Origin: an uncultured Collinsella sp.
Lineage (GTDB): Bacteria > Actinomycetota > Coriobacteriia > Coriobacteriales > Coriobacteriaceae
Direction: 5' to 3'
Assembly: GCA_958445895.1 (NCBI GenBank)
Contig: CAUCTV010000001.1
Location: 124,001 to 188,000 of the forward strand
DNA: 64,000 nucleotides
Below are positions 28,707 to 41,475 of this stretch, in pieces (positions within the stretch are counted from its first letter, which is position 1; the number at the start of each line of letters is the position of its first letter). Made by a program: the position numbers and the translations under genes. The notes beneath the pieces are model-generated. The model was not told where the DNA came from. It saw only the letters and a program-made list of their open reading frames with translations, and did not search any database.

Positions 28707-30842
28707 CTAATGGATAAGCTTAAAGTCCAAGTGCCCACGCGTGGTATTGACGCGCGAGACCTCGATGATCACGCGCTGCCCCAGCTCGTAACGAGTCCCC
28801 GTGTCGGCGCCCGTCAGCGTAAGCGCGTCCTCGTCGAACTCGAACCACTCGTTGCCCAGGCTCTTGATCGAAACCAAGCCTTCGACCTGCGTTAGGTCCA
28901 AGCGCACAAAGAGGCCCATGCTGCTAACCCACGAGACGGTTCCGGCATAGCGCTCGCCCAGACGGTCCTCATAGTACTGGGCAATCTTGATCTTTTGCGT
29001 CGCATGGCTGGCAGCATCTGCCGCGCGCTCGGCATCGCTGCATGCGCGGCAGATCTGCGGCAGAATGCGCGGCAGCGACTCGCGCCCCTTGCCGATCAGC
29101 CGCGGCGTACGGACCAAGGCGTCCTTGCCGCCGAGCTGCTCATAGGCCAACTGCAGTTTGAGCACGCGGTGCACCACCAGATCGGGGTAGCGACGGATGG
29201 GACTCGTAAAGTGACAGTAGCACGGCGCGGCGAGCGCAAAGTGGCCCTCGTTGCGCGGCTTGTACAGCGCGCGCTGCATGCTGCGCAGAAGCAGCGTGTT
29301 GACGAGCGGTGCGTTGGCCGTACCGGCGGCAGCATCGACTGCAGCCTGCAGCTCATCGGGACTCCCCAGGGCAATACCGGCAGCACGGCGATCGTCGATG
29401 ATGCCTAGCTGCGCCAGCGCAACGGCGGCACCGTGCAGGCTATCGGGGCTCGGATCCTCATGCACGCGATAGCAGGCCTCGATATCACGGTCTGCCAGCC
29501 ACTCTGCAACGCACTCGTTGGCGAGCAGCATGGCTTCCTCGATAAGCGACGTGGCACACGAACGCTCGCGCGCCACAATCTGCACGGGTACTCCGTCCTC
29601 ATCCAATAGAGCGCGAATCTCGGCCGTGTCAAAATCGACTGAGCCGCGGGCACGACGAATACGACGGCGAAGTTCGGCGAGTTCGTTGGCGGCGACAAGG
29701 AAATCGCCGAGGTCGACGTTATAGCCGCGAGCAGTTTCCTCGCACGCAAGACCGCGCTCAAGCGCCTCCTCGCGCGAGGCCTCAGCAGCCGCAACATCCT
29801 CAGCGGCGCCTTCCAGCACCGAATACTCAACCGCGTCGGCACGCACCAGCAGCGCCTCGGCGCCGTCATAGTCCATACGCACACGCGAGCGAATCACGCT
29901 GGGGTAAGGATCGTAATGCCGCACGCGACCCTGCGCATCGAGCTCAATGTCAACGGTAAACGCAAGACGGTCCTCGTCAGGGCGAAGAGAGCATAGGTCA
30001 CAGGACAGGCGTTCGGGCAGCATGGGAAGCACGCGATCGGCCAGATACACCGATGTCGTACGATGGCGAGCCTCAAGATCGATATGCCCGTCCCAAGCCA
30101 CATAGTGAGAAACGTCAGCGATATGCACACCCAGCTTGTAGCCACCCTCGGGCGTGCGCTCAAGCGAAATGGCATCGTCAAAGTCGCGCGCGTCGACCGG
30201 GTCGATCGTGATGACAAAGCGGTCGCGCAGATCGCGGCGGAGCGGGTCCTTAAGCGCCGCGGACACATCGAGCGAAAGCCCCTCGGCCTCGTCCAGCGCG
30301 GCCTCGGGATAGCTATCGGTATAGCCGTAACGCGCCATCACGTATTGAACGCCCAAATCGGGCGCGTCATCTCCGCCAATGCGGCGTTCGATCGTCACAG
30401 TGCCCGATTCCAGGCGCGTCGGGTAGGTCAAAATGCGCGCGACAACGGCATCACCCGGGTGGACGCCCAGACGATCCGCCGAGGTATCCTCGGGCAGTAT
30501 GAAGAAGTCGGCCTTCAGGCGCGAATCGAGCGGCTCGATCACACCGAGCGGACCAGCGGTCTGGTACGTACCCACCACGCTTATGGCTGCGCGCTCAACC
30601 ACGCCTTCGATCACGGCGCGCCGCTCACCGTGCGGGCTGTTCTTAATGCTCGCGGCAACGGTATCGCCATCCATGATCTCGCGCTTACCGCGGCCCATAA
30701 CCTTGTAGTCGCCGCTCTCGGTTATGACATAGGCGCCATGCTCATGGAGCTGCACGCGCCCGGTCAGGCTCGGACGGCGTTCGCTGCGCACCGGCCCACG
30801 CTTATTGCGAGCACCGCGCTTATGCTTGTTATTGCGCCCCAT
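28707..30842 (-). CDS. rnr: ribonuclease R (RNase II family)
   Basis: Processive 3'-5' exoribonuclease that degrades structured RNA, and a partner of trans-translation. The 711 residues show cold-shock domains at the N-terminus (LTGRVQLHEHGAYVITE), the RNB catalytic motif TIDPVDARDFDDAISL with its aspartates, PYCHFTSPIRRY (as APCYCHFTSPIRRYPD) and a C-terminal S1 domain (GTVSWVSSMGLFVRL). The N-terminus is basic and the protein lacks the long Lys-rich tail of E. coli RNase R. The ATG follows AGGAGG. Confidence 0.95.
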   Translation of the reverse strand: MGRNNKHKRGARNKRGPVRSERRPSLTGRVQLHEHGAYVITESGDYKVMGRGKREIMDGDTVAASIKNSPHGERRAVIEGVVERAAISVVGTYQTAGPLGVIEPLDSRLKADFFILPEDTSADRLGVHPGDAVVARILTYPTRLESGTVTIERRIGGDDAPDLGVQYVMARYGYTDSYPEAALDEAEGLSLDVSAALKDPLRRDLRDRFVITIDPVDARDFDDAISLERTPEGGYKLGVHIADVSHYVAWDGHIDLEARHRTTSVYLADRVLPMLPERLSCDLCSLRPDEDRLAFTVDIELDAQGRVRHYDPYPSVIRSRVRMDYDGAEALLVRADAVEYSVLEGAAEDVAAAEASREEALERGLACEETARGYNVDLGDFLVAANELAELRRRIRRARGSVDFDTAEIRALLDEDGVPVQIVARERSCATSLIEEAMLLANECVAEWLADRDIEACYRVHEDPSPDSLHGAAVALAQLGIIDDRRAAGIALGSPDELQAAVDAAAGTANAPLVNTLLLRSMQRALYKPRNEGHFALAAPCYCHFTSPIRRYPDLVVHRVLKLQLAYEQLGGKDALVRTPRLIGKGRESLPRILPQICRACSDAERAADAASHATQKIKIAQYYEDRLGERYAGTVSWVSSMGLFVRLDLTQVEGLVSIKSLGNEWFEFDEDALTLTGADTGTRYELGQRVIIEVSRVNTTRGHLDFKLIH

Positions 30843-30919
30843 GGCGCCTCCTTGCTATCGATGACGAACTCCAAAGAGTCTACCCAAATGATTCGCTTTC
30901 CTGCCGTCCCCTAGAGATC

Positions 30920-30955
30920 AAAAAACGGGCCGCCCCATAAGAGACGACCCGTTGG
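30920..30955 (-). terminator. terminator after ftsX
   Basis: Minus-strand stem with AACGGG and CCCGTT at its base, then TTTTTTG, 23 bases past the ftsX stop. Confidence 0.85.
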
Positions 30956-30977
30956 AAGGGATGAATTCCAGGCATGC

Positions 30978-31898
30978 CTACACGCGCAGGTAGCGGCGCA
31001 TGGCTATGGCAGAACCAAAGAGACCGATAATCACACCGACCAGAATCAGCGCAGCATAGGTCACCAGGTAGTACTGCATCGGCAGGGCAAACGACATCCA
31101 GCCGATGCTCTCCTGCAAACGCGGAATCATCAGATTGCGCAGCAGCTCCAGAACGCCGATGGAAAGCAGCGAGCCCAAAATGGCCTGCAGTACGCCCTCG
31201 GTGATAAACGGGCCGCGAATGAAGCCGTTGCTGGCGCCGACCAGACGCATAATCGCAATCTCACGACGACGCGCCGTGATGGACAGGCGAATCGTGTTGT
31301 TGATGAAGATGAATGCGATAAAGGTCAAAAGGCCGACGAGCACCACGGCGGCGATGCGGATGTAGTTGGTCACCTGGAACAGGCGGCTCACTTCCTCTTG
31401 GCCGTACAGCACGCTCGCGTTGACGTCGCCGTCATCCGCGATCTTCTGGAAGTCGGCGTTCTTCTTGAGCTTCTGGGCCGTGCTCTCGACCTTGGACGGA
31501 TCGTCCATCTCAATTGCAAACGAAGCCGGCAGCGGGTTCTGGCCATCGAGCGCGCTCATGGTGGCGTCGGCGTTGCCCGACATCTTGCTCGTATACTCGG
31601 CCAGCGCGTCGTCCTTGTCCTTATAGGTCACGGACTTGACGTTATTCCACGTCTTAAGCTCGGCCTCAAAAGCCTGAACATCGGCCTGATCGGCGTCATC
31701 GCTAATGAACGCGTTGATGACAACCTGATCCTCGACGGTGCCGATCACGGAGTTCAGCATCGCGGAGCCCATGATGAACAGGCCAATGATAAACAGCGAA
31801 AGGAAGATCGTGATGACGGCGCCGAGCGAGGTAGTCCAGTTACGGAAGAAGTGACTGATTGCCTCTTTGAAGGAGTAGCCCACGTTAGTTGGTGCCAT
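30978..31898 (-). CDS. ftsX: cell division protein FtsX
   Basis: The membrane half of the FtsEX complex, which activates peptidoglycan hydrolases at the septum. The 306 residues show an N-terminal cytoplasmic segment (GYSFKEAISHFFRNWTTSLG), TM1, a periplasmic-side domain of about 120 residues and three C-terminal membrane helices with SITARRREIAIMRLVGAS. Its start overlaps the ftsE stop by 14 bases, as is normal for this pair. Confidence 0.95.
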   Translation of the reverse strand: MAPTNVGYSFKEAISHFFRNWTTSLGAVITIFLSLFIIGLFIMGSAMLNSVIGTVEDQVVINAFISDDADQADVQAFEAELKTWNNVKSVTYKDKDDALAEYTSKMSGNADATMSALDGQNPLPASFAIEMDDPSKVESTAQKLKKNADFQKIADDGDVNASVLYGQEEVSRLFQVTNYIRIAAVVLVGLLTFIAFIFINNTIRLSITARRREIAIMRLVGASNGFIRGPFITEGVLQAILGSLLSIGVLELLRNLMIPRLQESIGWMSFALPMQYYLVTYAALILVGVIIGLFGSAIAMRRYLRV

Positions 31899-33105
31899 AG
31901 TTGCCGTAACCTCCCCTCTCCTGGTCGCGGATAACGTGGCCGCCCTCGAGGGCGATCACGCGACGGTGCATGCTATCGACCATCTCGCGGTCGTGCGTGG
32001 CGACGATCACGGTGGTGCCGGTGCGGTTAATACGCTCGAGCAGCTTCATGATGCCCAGCGAGATCGCCGGGTCGAGGTTACCCGTGGGCTCGTCGCAGAT
32101 CAGCAGCGGCGGACGGTTGACCATAGCGCGGGCGACGGCGACGCGCTGCTGCTCGCCACCGGAAAGCTGGTCGGGCAGCGAGTCCATCTGATCGGCCAGA
32201 CCGACCAGACGCAGCACCTCGGGCACCTGGCTGCGAATGACGCCCTTGGGCTTGCCGATGCACTGCAGGGCAAACGCCACGTTTTCGTAGGCGGTCTTTT
32301 GCGGCAGAAGCTTAAAGTCCTGGAACACGGCGCCAATCTGGCGGCGCAGGAACGGAACCTTGCGGTTCTTGATCTTCATGAGGTCCTGACCGGCAACCAG
32401 GATGCGACCGCTCGTCGGCTTGACGTCGCGGTTGAGCGTCGACAGCAGCGTGGTCTTACCCGAGCCGGAGTGACCGACCAGGAAGACGAACTCGCCCGGA
32501 TAGATCTCAATGTTGATGTCGTCAAGTGCAGGCTTGTTGGGCTGTGCCGGATAGATCTTGGTGACATGCTCCATAAGGATGACGGGCTCGACACCGGCCT
32601 GCTTGGCCATCTTCTTGCGGCTGGCCTGCGGATCGATGGGCGCAAACACCGACGTAAAATCGGGGTTGTTGAGCGCGTTATCGAGGCTTGCGACCTCGGC
32701 TGCCTGATCGCTCTCGACCACCGGGGCAGCAGGCTGCGTGGGATCGGGAATGGCGGCAAAGAGACCGGACTGCGCAGGCTGAGGAACCGGCGTCGCAGGG
32801 GCCATGGGGTCGGGAATGCCGGCCATGGTAGGCTGCGGCGTGGCGGCGCCAGCCTGAGGCTGCTCCACGCGAGCGGTCACGGCCTGAACGGGCTCAAAAC
32901 CCGCCGTGCCGGAAAGCGCGACATCGCTGATGGGATTGTAGGCAAAGGGATCGGATGCCGGCTGTGCCTGATCTGCCGGCTGAGTGGGGGCCTGAGCAAC
33001 AGGCTGGCCCTCTGAATCCGGAGTGGCGAAACGACTGCCCTGGACGCCTGTCTGCGTCTTGGGGGCATCATCGCCCGCACCGGAGGTACGGAAGTGGTTA
33101 CCCAC
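31885..33105 (-). CDS. ftsE: cell division ATP-binding protein FtsE with long N-terminal extension
   Basis: ATPase of FtsEX. The ABC domain begins near residue 175 (VILMEHVTKIYP), with Walker A GHSGSGKT (211-218), the Q loop, signature LSGGEQQRVAVARA and Walker B LLICDEPTGNLD. Ordinary FtsE is about 220-230 residues; this one has 406. The first 174 are low-complexity, rich in Pro, Gln and Ala, with no membrane helix. The long form is supported by a GTG start at 33105 with AAGGAG five bases upstream; the internal Met166 has no ribosome site. Confidence 0.93.
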   Translation of the reverse strand: MGNHFRTSGAGDDAPKTQTGVQGSRFATPDSEGQPVAQAPTQPADQAQPASDPFAYNPISDVALSGTAGFEPVQAVTARVEQPQAGAATPQPTMAGIPDPMAPATPVPQPAQSGLFAAIPDPTQPAAPVVESDQAAEVASLDNALNNPDFTSVFAPIDPQASRKKMAKQAGVEPVILMEHVTKIYPAQPNKPALDDINIEIYPGEFVFLVGHSGSGKTTLLSTLNRDVKPTSGRILVAGQDLMKIKNRKVPFLRRQIGAVFQDFKLLPQKTAYENVAFALQCIGKPKGVIRSQVPEVLRLVGLADQMDSLPDQLSGGEQQRVAVARAMVNRPPLLICDEPTGNLDPAISLGIMKLLERINRTGTTVIVATHDREMVDSMHRRVIALEGGHVIRDQERGGYGNYGTN

Positions 33106-33208
33106 TGGTGCTCCTTATCGTCGTGCGTTTAAACTACATGAGCGCTTTACATTTTAGCAGGATTGCCCTTGCTGCACATAAGAAGCATGGCGGGGTTTGG
33201 GTCTCACC

Positions 33209-33336
33209 GGCCGGGCGCAGGGTTACCTCCCAAATCGTCCTCGCGCATGGCCGGCATTTGTCCTGCTCCTGCGGAGCTGCGGACAAACGCCGGCCTGCGC
33301 TGCGGAAAGATTTGGGAGGTAACCCTGCGCCCGGCC
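33209..33336. repeat. 128-bp near-perfect hairpin element
   Basis: Arms at 33209-33236 and 33309-33336 are perfectly complementary over 28 bp (they begin GGCCGGGCGCAGGG). Inside, GGCCGGCATTTGTCC faces GGACAAACGCCGGCC (one wobble), and the centre GCTCC-TGC-GGAGC closes it. It has the form of a MITE or a large extragenic palindrome. Confidence 0.88.
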
Positions 33337-33475
33337 TGCGGCTACTATGGGGCCGACGCACCAACTTGAGATGCTGCGCATACAAAGTTGGAAGGGTCTG
33401 AATTGCACTTTGTTGGGATGGGCCCGTTTCCCCATGGGAACTTTGCTTGGCAGGACTCTAATTTAAATTCAGCAT

Positions 33476-33510
33476 AAACAGGGGCACCCTCTTTGAGGAC
33501 GCCCCTGTTC
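33476..33510 (-). terminator. terminator after transketolase genes
   Basis: Minus-strand CAGGGGCGTCCTC and its near inverse AGAGGGTGCCCCTG, then TTTATG. Confidence 0.75.
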
Positions 33511-33555
33511 TGGCTTGTTTGCGGTTGTCGATGCGATGCTTTGCCTCGTCTTGCC

Positions 33556-34497
33556 CTAGGCCAAGAACTCCTTGGTGGTCGCCACGATGTTGGCGGCGTC
33601 CAGGCCGTACTTGTGCAGGAGCTCGGCACCCGGGCCAGACTCACCGAAGGTGTCGTTGACGCCGATCTTCTTGAGCGGCGTCGGGCACTGCTCGCACAGG
33701 ACGTCGGCAACGGCGCTGCCCAGGCCACCGATCACAGAGTGCTCCTCGACAGTCACGACGTGGCCGGTCTTGGTGGCGCTCTTGACGATCAGGTCGGCAT
33801 CGATGGGCTTGATGGTGTGCATGTTGATGACCTCGGCATCGATGCCCTCGGCAGCAAGCTGCTCGGCGGCCTCGAGAGCCTCGCCGACCATCAGGCCGCA
33901 GGCGATGATGGTCACATCGGCGCCCTCGCGCATGACAATGCCCTTACCCAACTCGAACTTGTAGGTCTCGGGGTCGTTGATAACCGGCGAGGCCAGACGG
34001 GCAAAGCGCATGTACACGGGGCCGTCGCACTCGTAGGCGGCGCGCGTCACGGCGCGGGCCTCGACATCGTCGGCCGGAACGATCACAGTCATGCCGGGGA
34101 TGACGCGCATGAGGGCGATATCCTCGCAGCACTGGTGCGTGGCACCGTCCTCGCCCACCGAGATACCGGCGTGCGTGGCACCGATCTTAACGTTGAGGTG
34201 CGGGTAGCCGATGGAGTTACGAACCTGCTCAAAGGCGCGACCGGCAGCGAACATGGCAAAGGTACTCGCGAAGGCAACACGACCGGTGGTCGCGATACCG
34301 GCGGCGACGCCCATCAGGTTGCTCTCGGCGATACCCACATCGAAGAAACGGTCGGGGCAGGCGGCCTTAAACTTACCGGTCTGCGTGGCGGCGGCCAGGT
34401 CGGCGTCGAGGACCACAAAGTCATCGTGCTCGTTGGCGAGCTCGACGAGGGCCTCGCCGTAGCTTACGCGCGTGGCGATTTTCTTGACGTCTGCCAT
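33556..34497 (-). CDS. transketolase, C-terminal subunit
   Basis: The second half of a split transketolase: 313 residues with the pyrimidine-binding domain (FFDVGIAESNLMGVAAGIA with the catalytic Glu, FAMFAAGRAFEQVRN) and the C-terminal domain (VTVEEHSVIGGLGSAVADVL). With the N-terminal subunit it transfers two-carbon units in the pentose phosphate pathway. The ATG at 34497 follows GAGAGGAG and lies one base after the partner's stop. Split transketolases are common in anaerobes; a 1-deoxyxylulose-phosphate synthase is less likely because of the short form. Confidence 0.92.
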   Translation of the reverse strand: MADVKKIATRVSYGEALVELANEHDDFVVLDADLAAATQTGKFKAACPDRFFDVGIAESNLMGVAAGIATTGRVAFASTFAMFAAGRAFEQVRNSIGYPHLNVKIGATHAGISVGEDGATHQCCEDIALMRVIPGMTVIVPADDVEARAVTRAAYECDGPVYMRFARLASPVINDPETYKFELGKGIVMREGADVTIIACGLMVGEALEAAEQLAAEGIDAEVINMHTIKPIDADLIVKSATKTGHVVTVEEHSVIGGLGSAVADVLCEQCPTPLKKIGVNDTFGESGPGAELLHKYGLDAANIVATTKEFLA

Positions 34498-34498
34498 C

Positions 34499-35329
34499 CT
34501 AGAGCTCCTCTCCGGCGGCCGTGAGCTCTGCCATGGCCTGCTCAAACTGTTCATCATTGGGGGCCTTGCCGTGCCAACCAACCTGGTTCTCCATAAAGGA
34601 CACGCCCTTGCCCTTCAGGGTCTCGGCGATAATGGCGGTCGGCTGGCCCTTGGTAGCGCGAGCCTCGGCAAAGGCGGCGCGGATCTGATCGAAATCGTTG
34701 CCGTCGGCAAGCTCCACCACGTGGAACTTAAAGGCGCGGAACTTGTCGGCGAGCGGCATGGGGTCGTTGACCTCCTCGACGGGACCGTCGATCTGCAGGC
34801 CGTTGTGGTCGACGATCACACAGAGGTTGTCGAGCTGCTGGTTGCCGGCAAACATGGCGGCCTCCCAGACCTGGCCCTCCTCGCTCTCGCCATCGCCCAG
34901 CAGGGCGTACGTGCGATAAGTATCGCCCCAGTGCTTGGCGGCAACGGCCATGCCCACGGCGGCGGAGATGCCCTGGCCGAGCGAACCGGTGGACATGTCA
35001 ACGCCCGGAGTGTCGTTCATGTTGGGATGACCCTGCAGGTGGCTGCCGATGTGGCGCAGCGTCTCAAGATCCTCCTTGGGGAAGAACCCACGCTCGGCGA
35101 GCACAGCGTACAGACCAGGTGCACAGTGGCCCTTGGAAAGCACAAAGCGATCGCGGTCGGCCTTGCGGGGATGGGCCGGGTCGACGTTCATTTCCTCAAA
35201 GTACAGATAGGTCATGATGTCGGCAGCGCCGAGCGAACCGCCCGGATGGCCGGACTTGGCAGCGTGCACGCCGGTGACGATGCCCTTCCTTACCTCGTTG
35301 GCAACCTTTTTGAGCTCTTCGTCGCTCAT
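34499..35329 (-). CDS. transketolase, N-terminal subunit
   Basis: A 276-residue thiamine-pyrophosphate-binding half of transketolase. SGHPGGSLGAADIM, SKGHCAPGLYAVLAE, GSLGQGISAAVGMA and the TPP/Mg motif GDGESEEGQVWEAAMFAGNQ...N (Gly-Asp-Gly through Asn) are all present. The ATG follows AAAGGAAGG. It is coupled to the C-terminal subunit gene with a one-base gap, so equimolar synthesis is expected. Confidence 0.93.
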   Translation of the reverse strand: MSDEELKKVANEVRKGIVTGVHAAKSGHPGGSLGAADIMTYLYFEEMNVDPAHPRKADRDRFVLSKGHCAPGLYAVLAERGFFPKEDLETLRHIGSHLQGHPNMNDTPGVDMSTGSLGQGISAAVGMAVAAKHWGDTYRTYALLGDGESEEGQVWEAAMFAGNQQLDNLCVIVDHNGLQIDGPVEEVNDPMPLADKFRAFKFHVVELADGNDFDQIRAAFAEARATKGQPTAIIAETLKGKGVSFMENQVGWHGKAPNDEQFEQAMAELTAAGEEL

Positions 35330-35537
35330 TGTGCCTTCCTTTCATCCTCTTAAGACAAGATGCGCACGGCACGGAAAGGTAGTCCCAACACAGCCGCGAT
35401 GCACGTACGTCATTCATTATGCTGGAAACTGGAAGCTTTACCAGAGTATTTATCATTATTTGAACAATTGAGCAGGCAGAACCGCTGATGAAACGGTTTA
35501 TCAATGTGAACGTCTTTTGGATGGAACGCAGTCGGCC

Positions 35538-36428
35538 CTACGCGTTAATGTCCTTGAATCCCTCACCGAAGGTTTCCGTAACGTCGGCGACCGTCACAAT
35601 GGCGTGAGGATCGCGCTCGCGCACGATCGTTTTGAGGGTGTTGAGTTCGCGGCGGCTCACAATGACCATGATCACCGGCTTCTCGGCACCCGAGTACATG
35701 CCGGTCGCCCTAAACTTGGTGCAGCCGCGACCCAGGCCATACATGATGTCGGCCGCGATATCGGGAAACTTGTCCGAGATGATGAGCACCATACGGCGCC
35801 TGTTGCCGCCGTCGACCACGGCATCGATCACGTAACCGCTAATGACCATCGAAAGGCCCGCATACAGCGCGTTTTCGACCGAAAAGACCGGGGCCGACAG
35901 CGCGCACACGGCAACATCGATCGCCATGACGGTGGAGCCAACCGGCAGCGATGTATTGCGCGAGATGATCTGGCCGATCGTGTCGGAGCCGCCGGTGTTA
36001 GCACCGGCGCGCAACACCATGCCATAGCCGATGCCCGTGATGATGCCGCCCCACATAGCGGGCAGCATCAGATCGGCATGTGCCAGCGGCGCCACAAACG
36101 GAGCGAACAGGTCGGTGAAAAAGCCCAACAGCACAAAGCCCGTCGCGGTCTGCACCACGTAAAACATGCCACCCTCGCGCATAACGACCAGCAGCAGCAA
36201 GGCATTCATCACGATGGTCTGGATACCGACGGGAAGCGATATGCCATGCGAGGCGCCGACCGCCTGAATAATGGTGGCGAGGCCCGTGACGCCGCCGGCG
36301 GCAAGGCCGTTGGGGATCAAAAACAAGTCCGTCGCGATAGCTGCCAGAGCGCAGCCAAACATAATCTTGGGCAAGTCGTGAAAGAAGTTCATCGAAAGAA
36401 TGCGCTTGATGTCCAGACGATATGCCAT
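35538..36428 (-). CDS. YitT family membrane protein (DUF2179)
   Basis: A 296-residue protein with about five membrane helices (DLFLIPNGLAAGGVTGLATI, GMVLRAGANTGGSDTIGQII) and a C-terminal cytoplasmic DUF2179 domain (MVLIISDKFPDIAADIM, AVDVTETFGEG-like end). The NTGGSD motif is typical of the family. Function is unknown, though members have been linked to small-molecule transport. The ATG follows GAGGGAGG. Confidence 0.9.
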   Translation of the reverse strand: MAYRLDIKRILSMNFFHDLPKIMFGCALAAIATDLFLIPNGLAAGGVTGLATIIQAVGASHGISLPVGIQTIVMNALLLLVVMREGGMFYVVQTATGFVLLGFFTDLFAPFVAPLAHADLMLPAMWGGIITGIGYGMVLRAGANTGGSDTIGQIISRNTSLPVGSTVMAIDVAVCALSAPVFSVENALYAGLSMVISGYVIDAVVDGGNRRRMVLIISDKFPDIAADIMYGLGRGCTKFRATGMYSGAEKPVIMVIVSRRELNTLKTIVRERDPHAIVTVADVTETFGEGFKDINA

Positions 36429-36568
36429 GCTGCCTCCCTCAAAAAAGCGCACCCCGTCGGATGCGCTTTGAACTTCTTGCTGTATTCGATTTTACCGATT
36501 CGCCGACCAAATACCACCCCGCACAGGGTCCGTATTGGCCACATCCGCCCAAGGCCAACCCTATGGGT

Positions 36569-40524
<3,956 letters not shown>

Positions 40525-40652
40525 GTGGTTTTCCTTTTTGGCCATCGCCCGCGGCATGAAACCTTGGACGAGTTAAACACAGATAAATGTACTTTAGCCA
40601 AACAAGGCGCCGCCTATGCGGTCGACACACTCGACCACGTAATAACTACGAC

Positions 40653-40690
40653 AGCCTGCCAAAAAGGGACCGGTTTATTTTGTCAGCTTT
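40653..40690. repeat. GGGAC-core palindrome (copy 4)
   Basis: AGCCTGCCAAAA (40653-40664), centre AGGGACCGGTTTA, then TTTTGTCAGCTTT (40678-40690). The centre differs from the recombinase-leader copy by one base. Confidence 0.7.
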
Positions 40691-40754
40691 TATCTGGGAA
40701 AACGCTGTCTCTTTGCCATTTGGCGCAAACCAATCTGCCCCTTCGCACCAACCC

Positions 40755-40783
40755 GGTGCAATGGGGACGGGTTAGCTTGCACC
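40755..40783. repeat. GGGGAC-core palindrome (copy 5)
   Basis: GGTGCAA (40755-40761), centre TGGGGACGGGTTAGC, TTGCACC (40777-40783). Arms are perfect over 7 bp. Confidence 0.75.
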
Positions 40784-40785
40784 AA

Positions 40786-40830
40786 TAAAAAGAAAAGGGC
40801 CACGCACCCAAACGGATGCGCGGCCCTTAT
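40786..40830 (-). terminator. terminator after rpmE
   Basis: Minus-strand AAGGGCCGCGCATCC with its near inverse, followed by CTTTTCTTTTTA. Confidence 0.85.
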
Positions 40831-40863
40831 GCCATGAATGCGAGCAATTCCGCGGCGAGCTAT

Positions 40864-41289
40864 TTACTCAGCAGCCTCGGTGGTCTCGGCCTCAGCAGCG
40901 GCCTCCTCGACGGGAGCCTCTGCGGGAGCCTCGGCGGCCTGCTTAGCAGCCTCCTCGGCGAACTTAGCGGCACGCTTAGCCTTCTCGGCAGCCTTAGCCT
41001 CAGCGGCGGCCTTGCGAGCAGCCTCGGCCTCAGCAGCCTTGGCGGCCTTGGCGGCCTTGGCCTCCTCGGCCTTCTTGAGCTGAGCGGCAGCGGCGCCACC
41101 GAACTTGTCGGCGAAGCGCTGGACGCGTCCACCGGTGTCGACGAACTTCTGCTGGCCGGTGTAGAACGGGTGGCACTCGTTGCAAAGCTCGACCTTCATC
41201 TCGGACACGGTAGCGTGCGTCTTGAAGGTGTTGCCGCAGGAGCACGTCACCGTGCACTCGACATACTGGGGATGGATACCCTGCTTCAT
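40864..41289 (-). CDS. rpmE: 50S ribosomal protein L31 with Ala/Lys/Glu tail
   Basis: Residues 1-65 are a zinc-type L31 (CTVTCSCGNTF, LCNECHPFYTGQQKFVDTGGRVQRF) with four cysteines. The remaining 75 or so residues are a low-complexity, probably helical tail of Ala, Lys and Glu ending in an acidic stretch; standard L31 is about 70 residues. The frame is continuous and ends in TAA with a terminator after it, so the tail is real. The ATG follows AAGGAGT. Confidence 0.93.
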   Translation of the reverse strand: MKQGIHPQYVECTVTCSCGNTFKTHATVSEMKVELCNECHPFYTGQQKFVDTGGRVQRFADKFGGAAAAQLKKAEEAKAAKAAKAAEAEAARKAAAEAKAAEKAKRAAKFAEEAAKQAAEAPAEAPVEEAAAEAETTEAAE

Positions 41290-41475
41290 GGTAGGACTCC
41301 TTATTGGTCAGGCGCTGGTTACCGATCAGCGCATAAGGCGTCTTGGTTTCCGACCAAGACAACAAACTCGGCTATGGTACCACGGCGCCGCGCGTCCCAC
41401 AAAAGGTTCACGGTCTTTTCGGCACAACACGAGCTGGACCTTAAATATCAACTTCATCCGAACACTCCCCCACAT

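Larger units (their letters stand above)
33106..33555. other. intergenic region with large hairpin, 450 bp
   Basis: Between ftsE and the transketolase genes. It holds the very large inverted repeat listed separately, an AT-richer stretch near 33400-33475 and the transketolase terminator. No gene is convincing. Confidence 0.6.
40525..40863. other. intergenic region, 339 bp
   Basis: Between rpmE and secA. Contains two GGGAC-core palindromes of different arm type (listed separately) and the rpmE terminator. The promoter of secA should lie in the first 100 bases, but no clear -35/-10 pair was seen. Confidence 0.5.
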
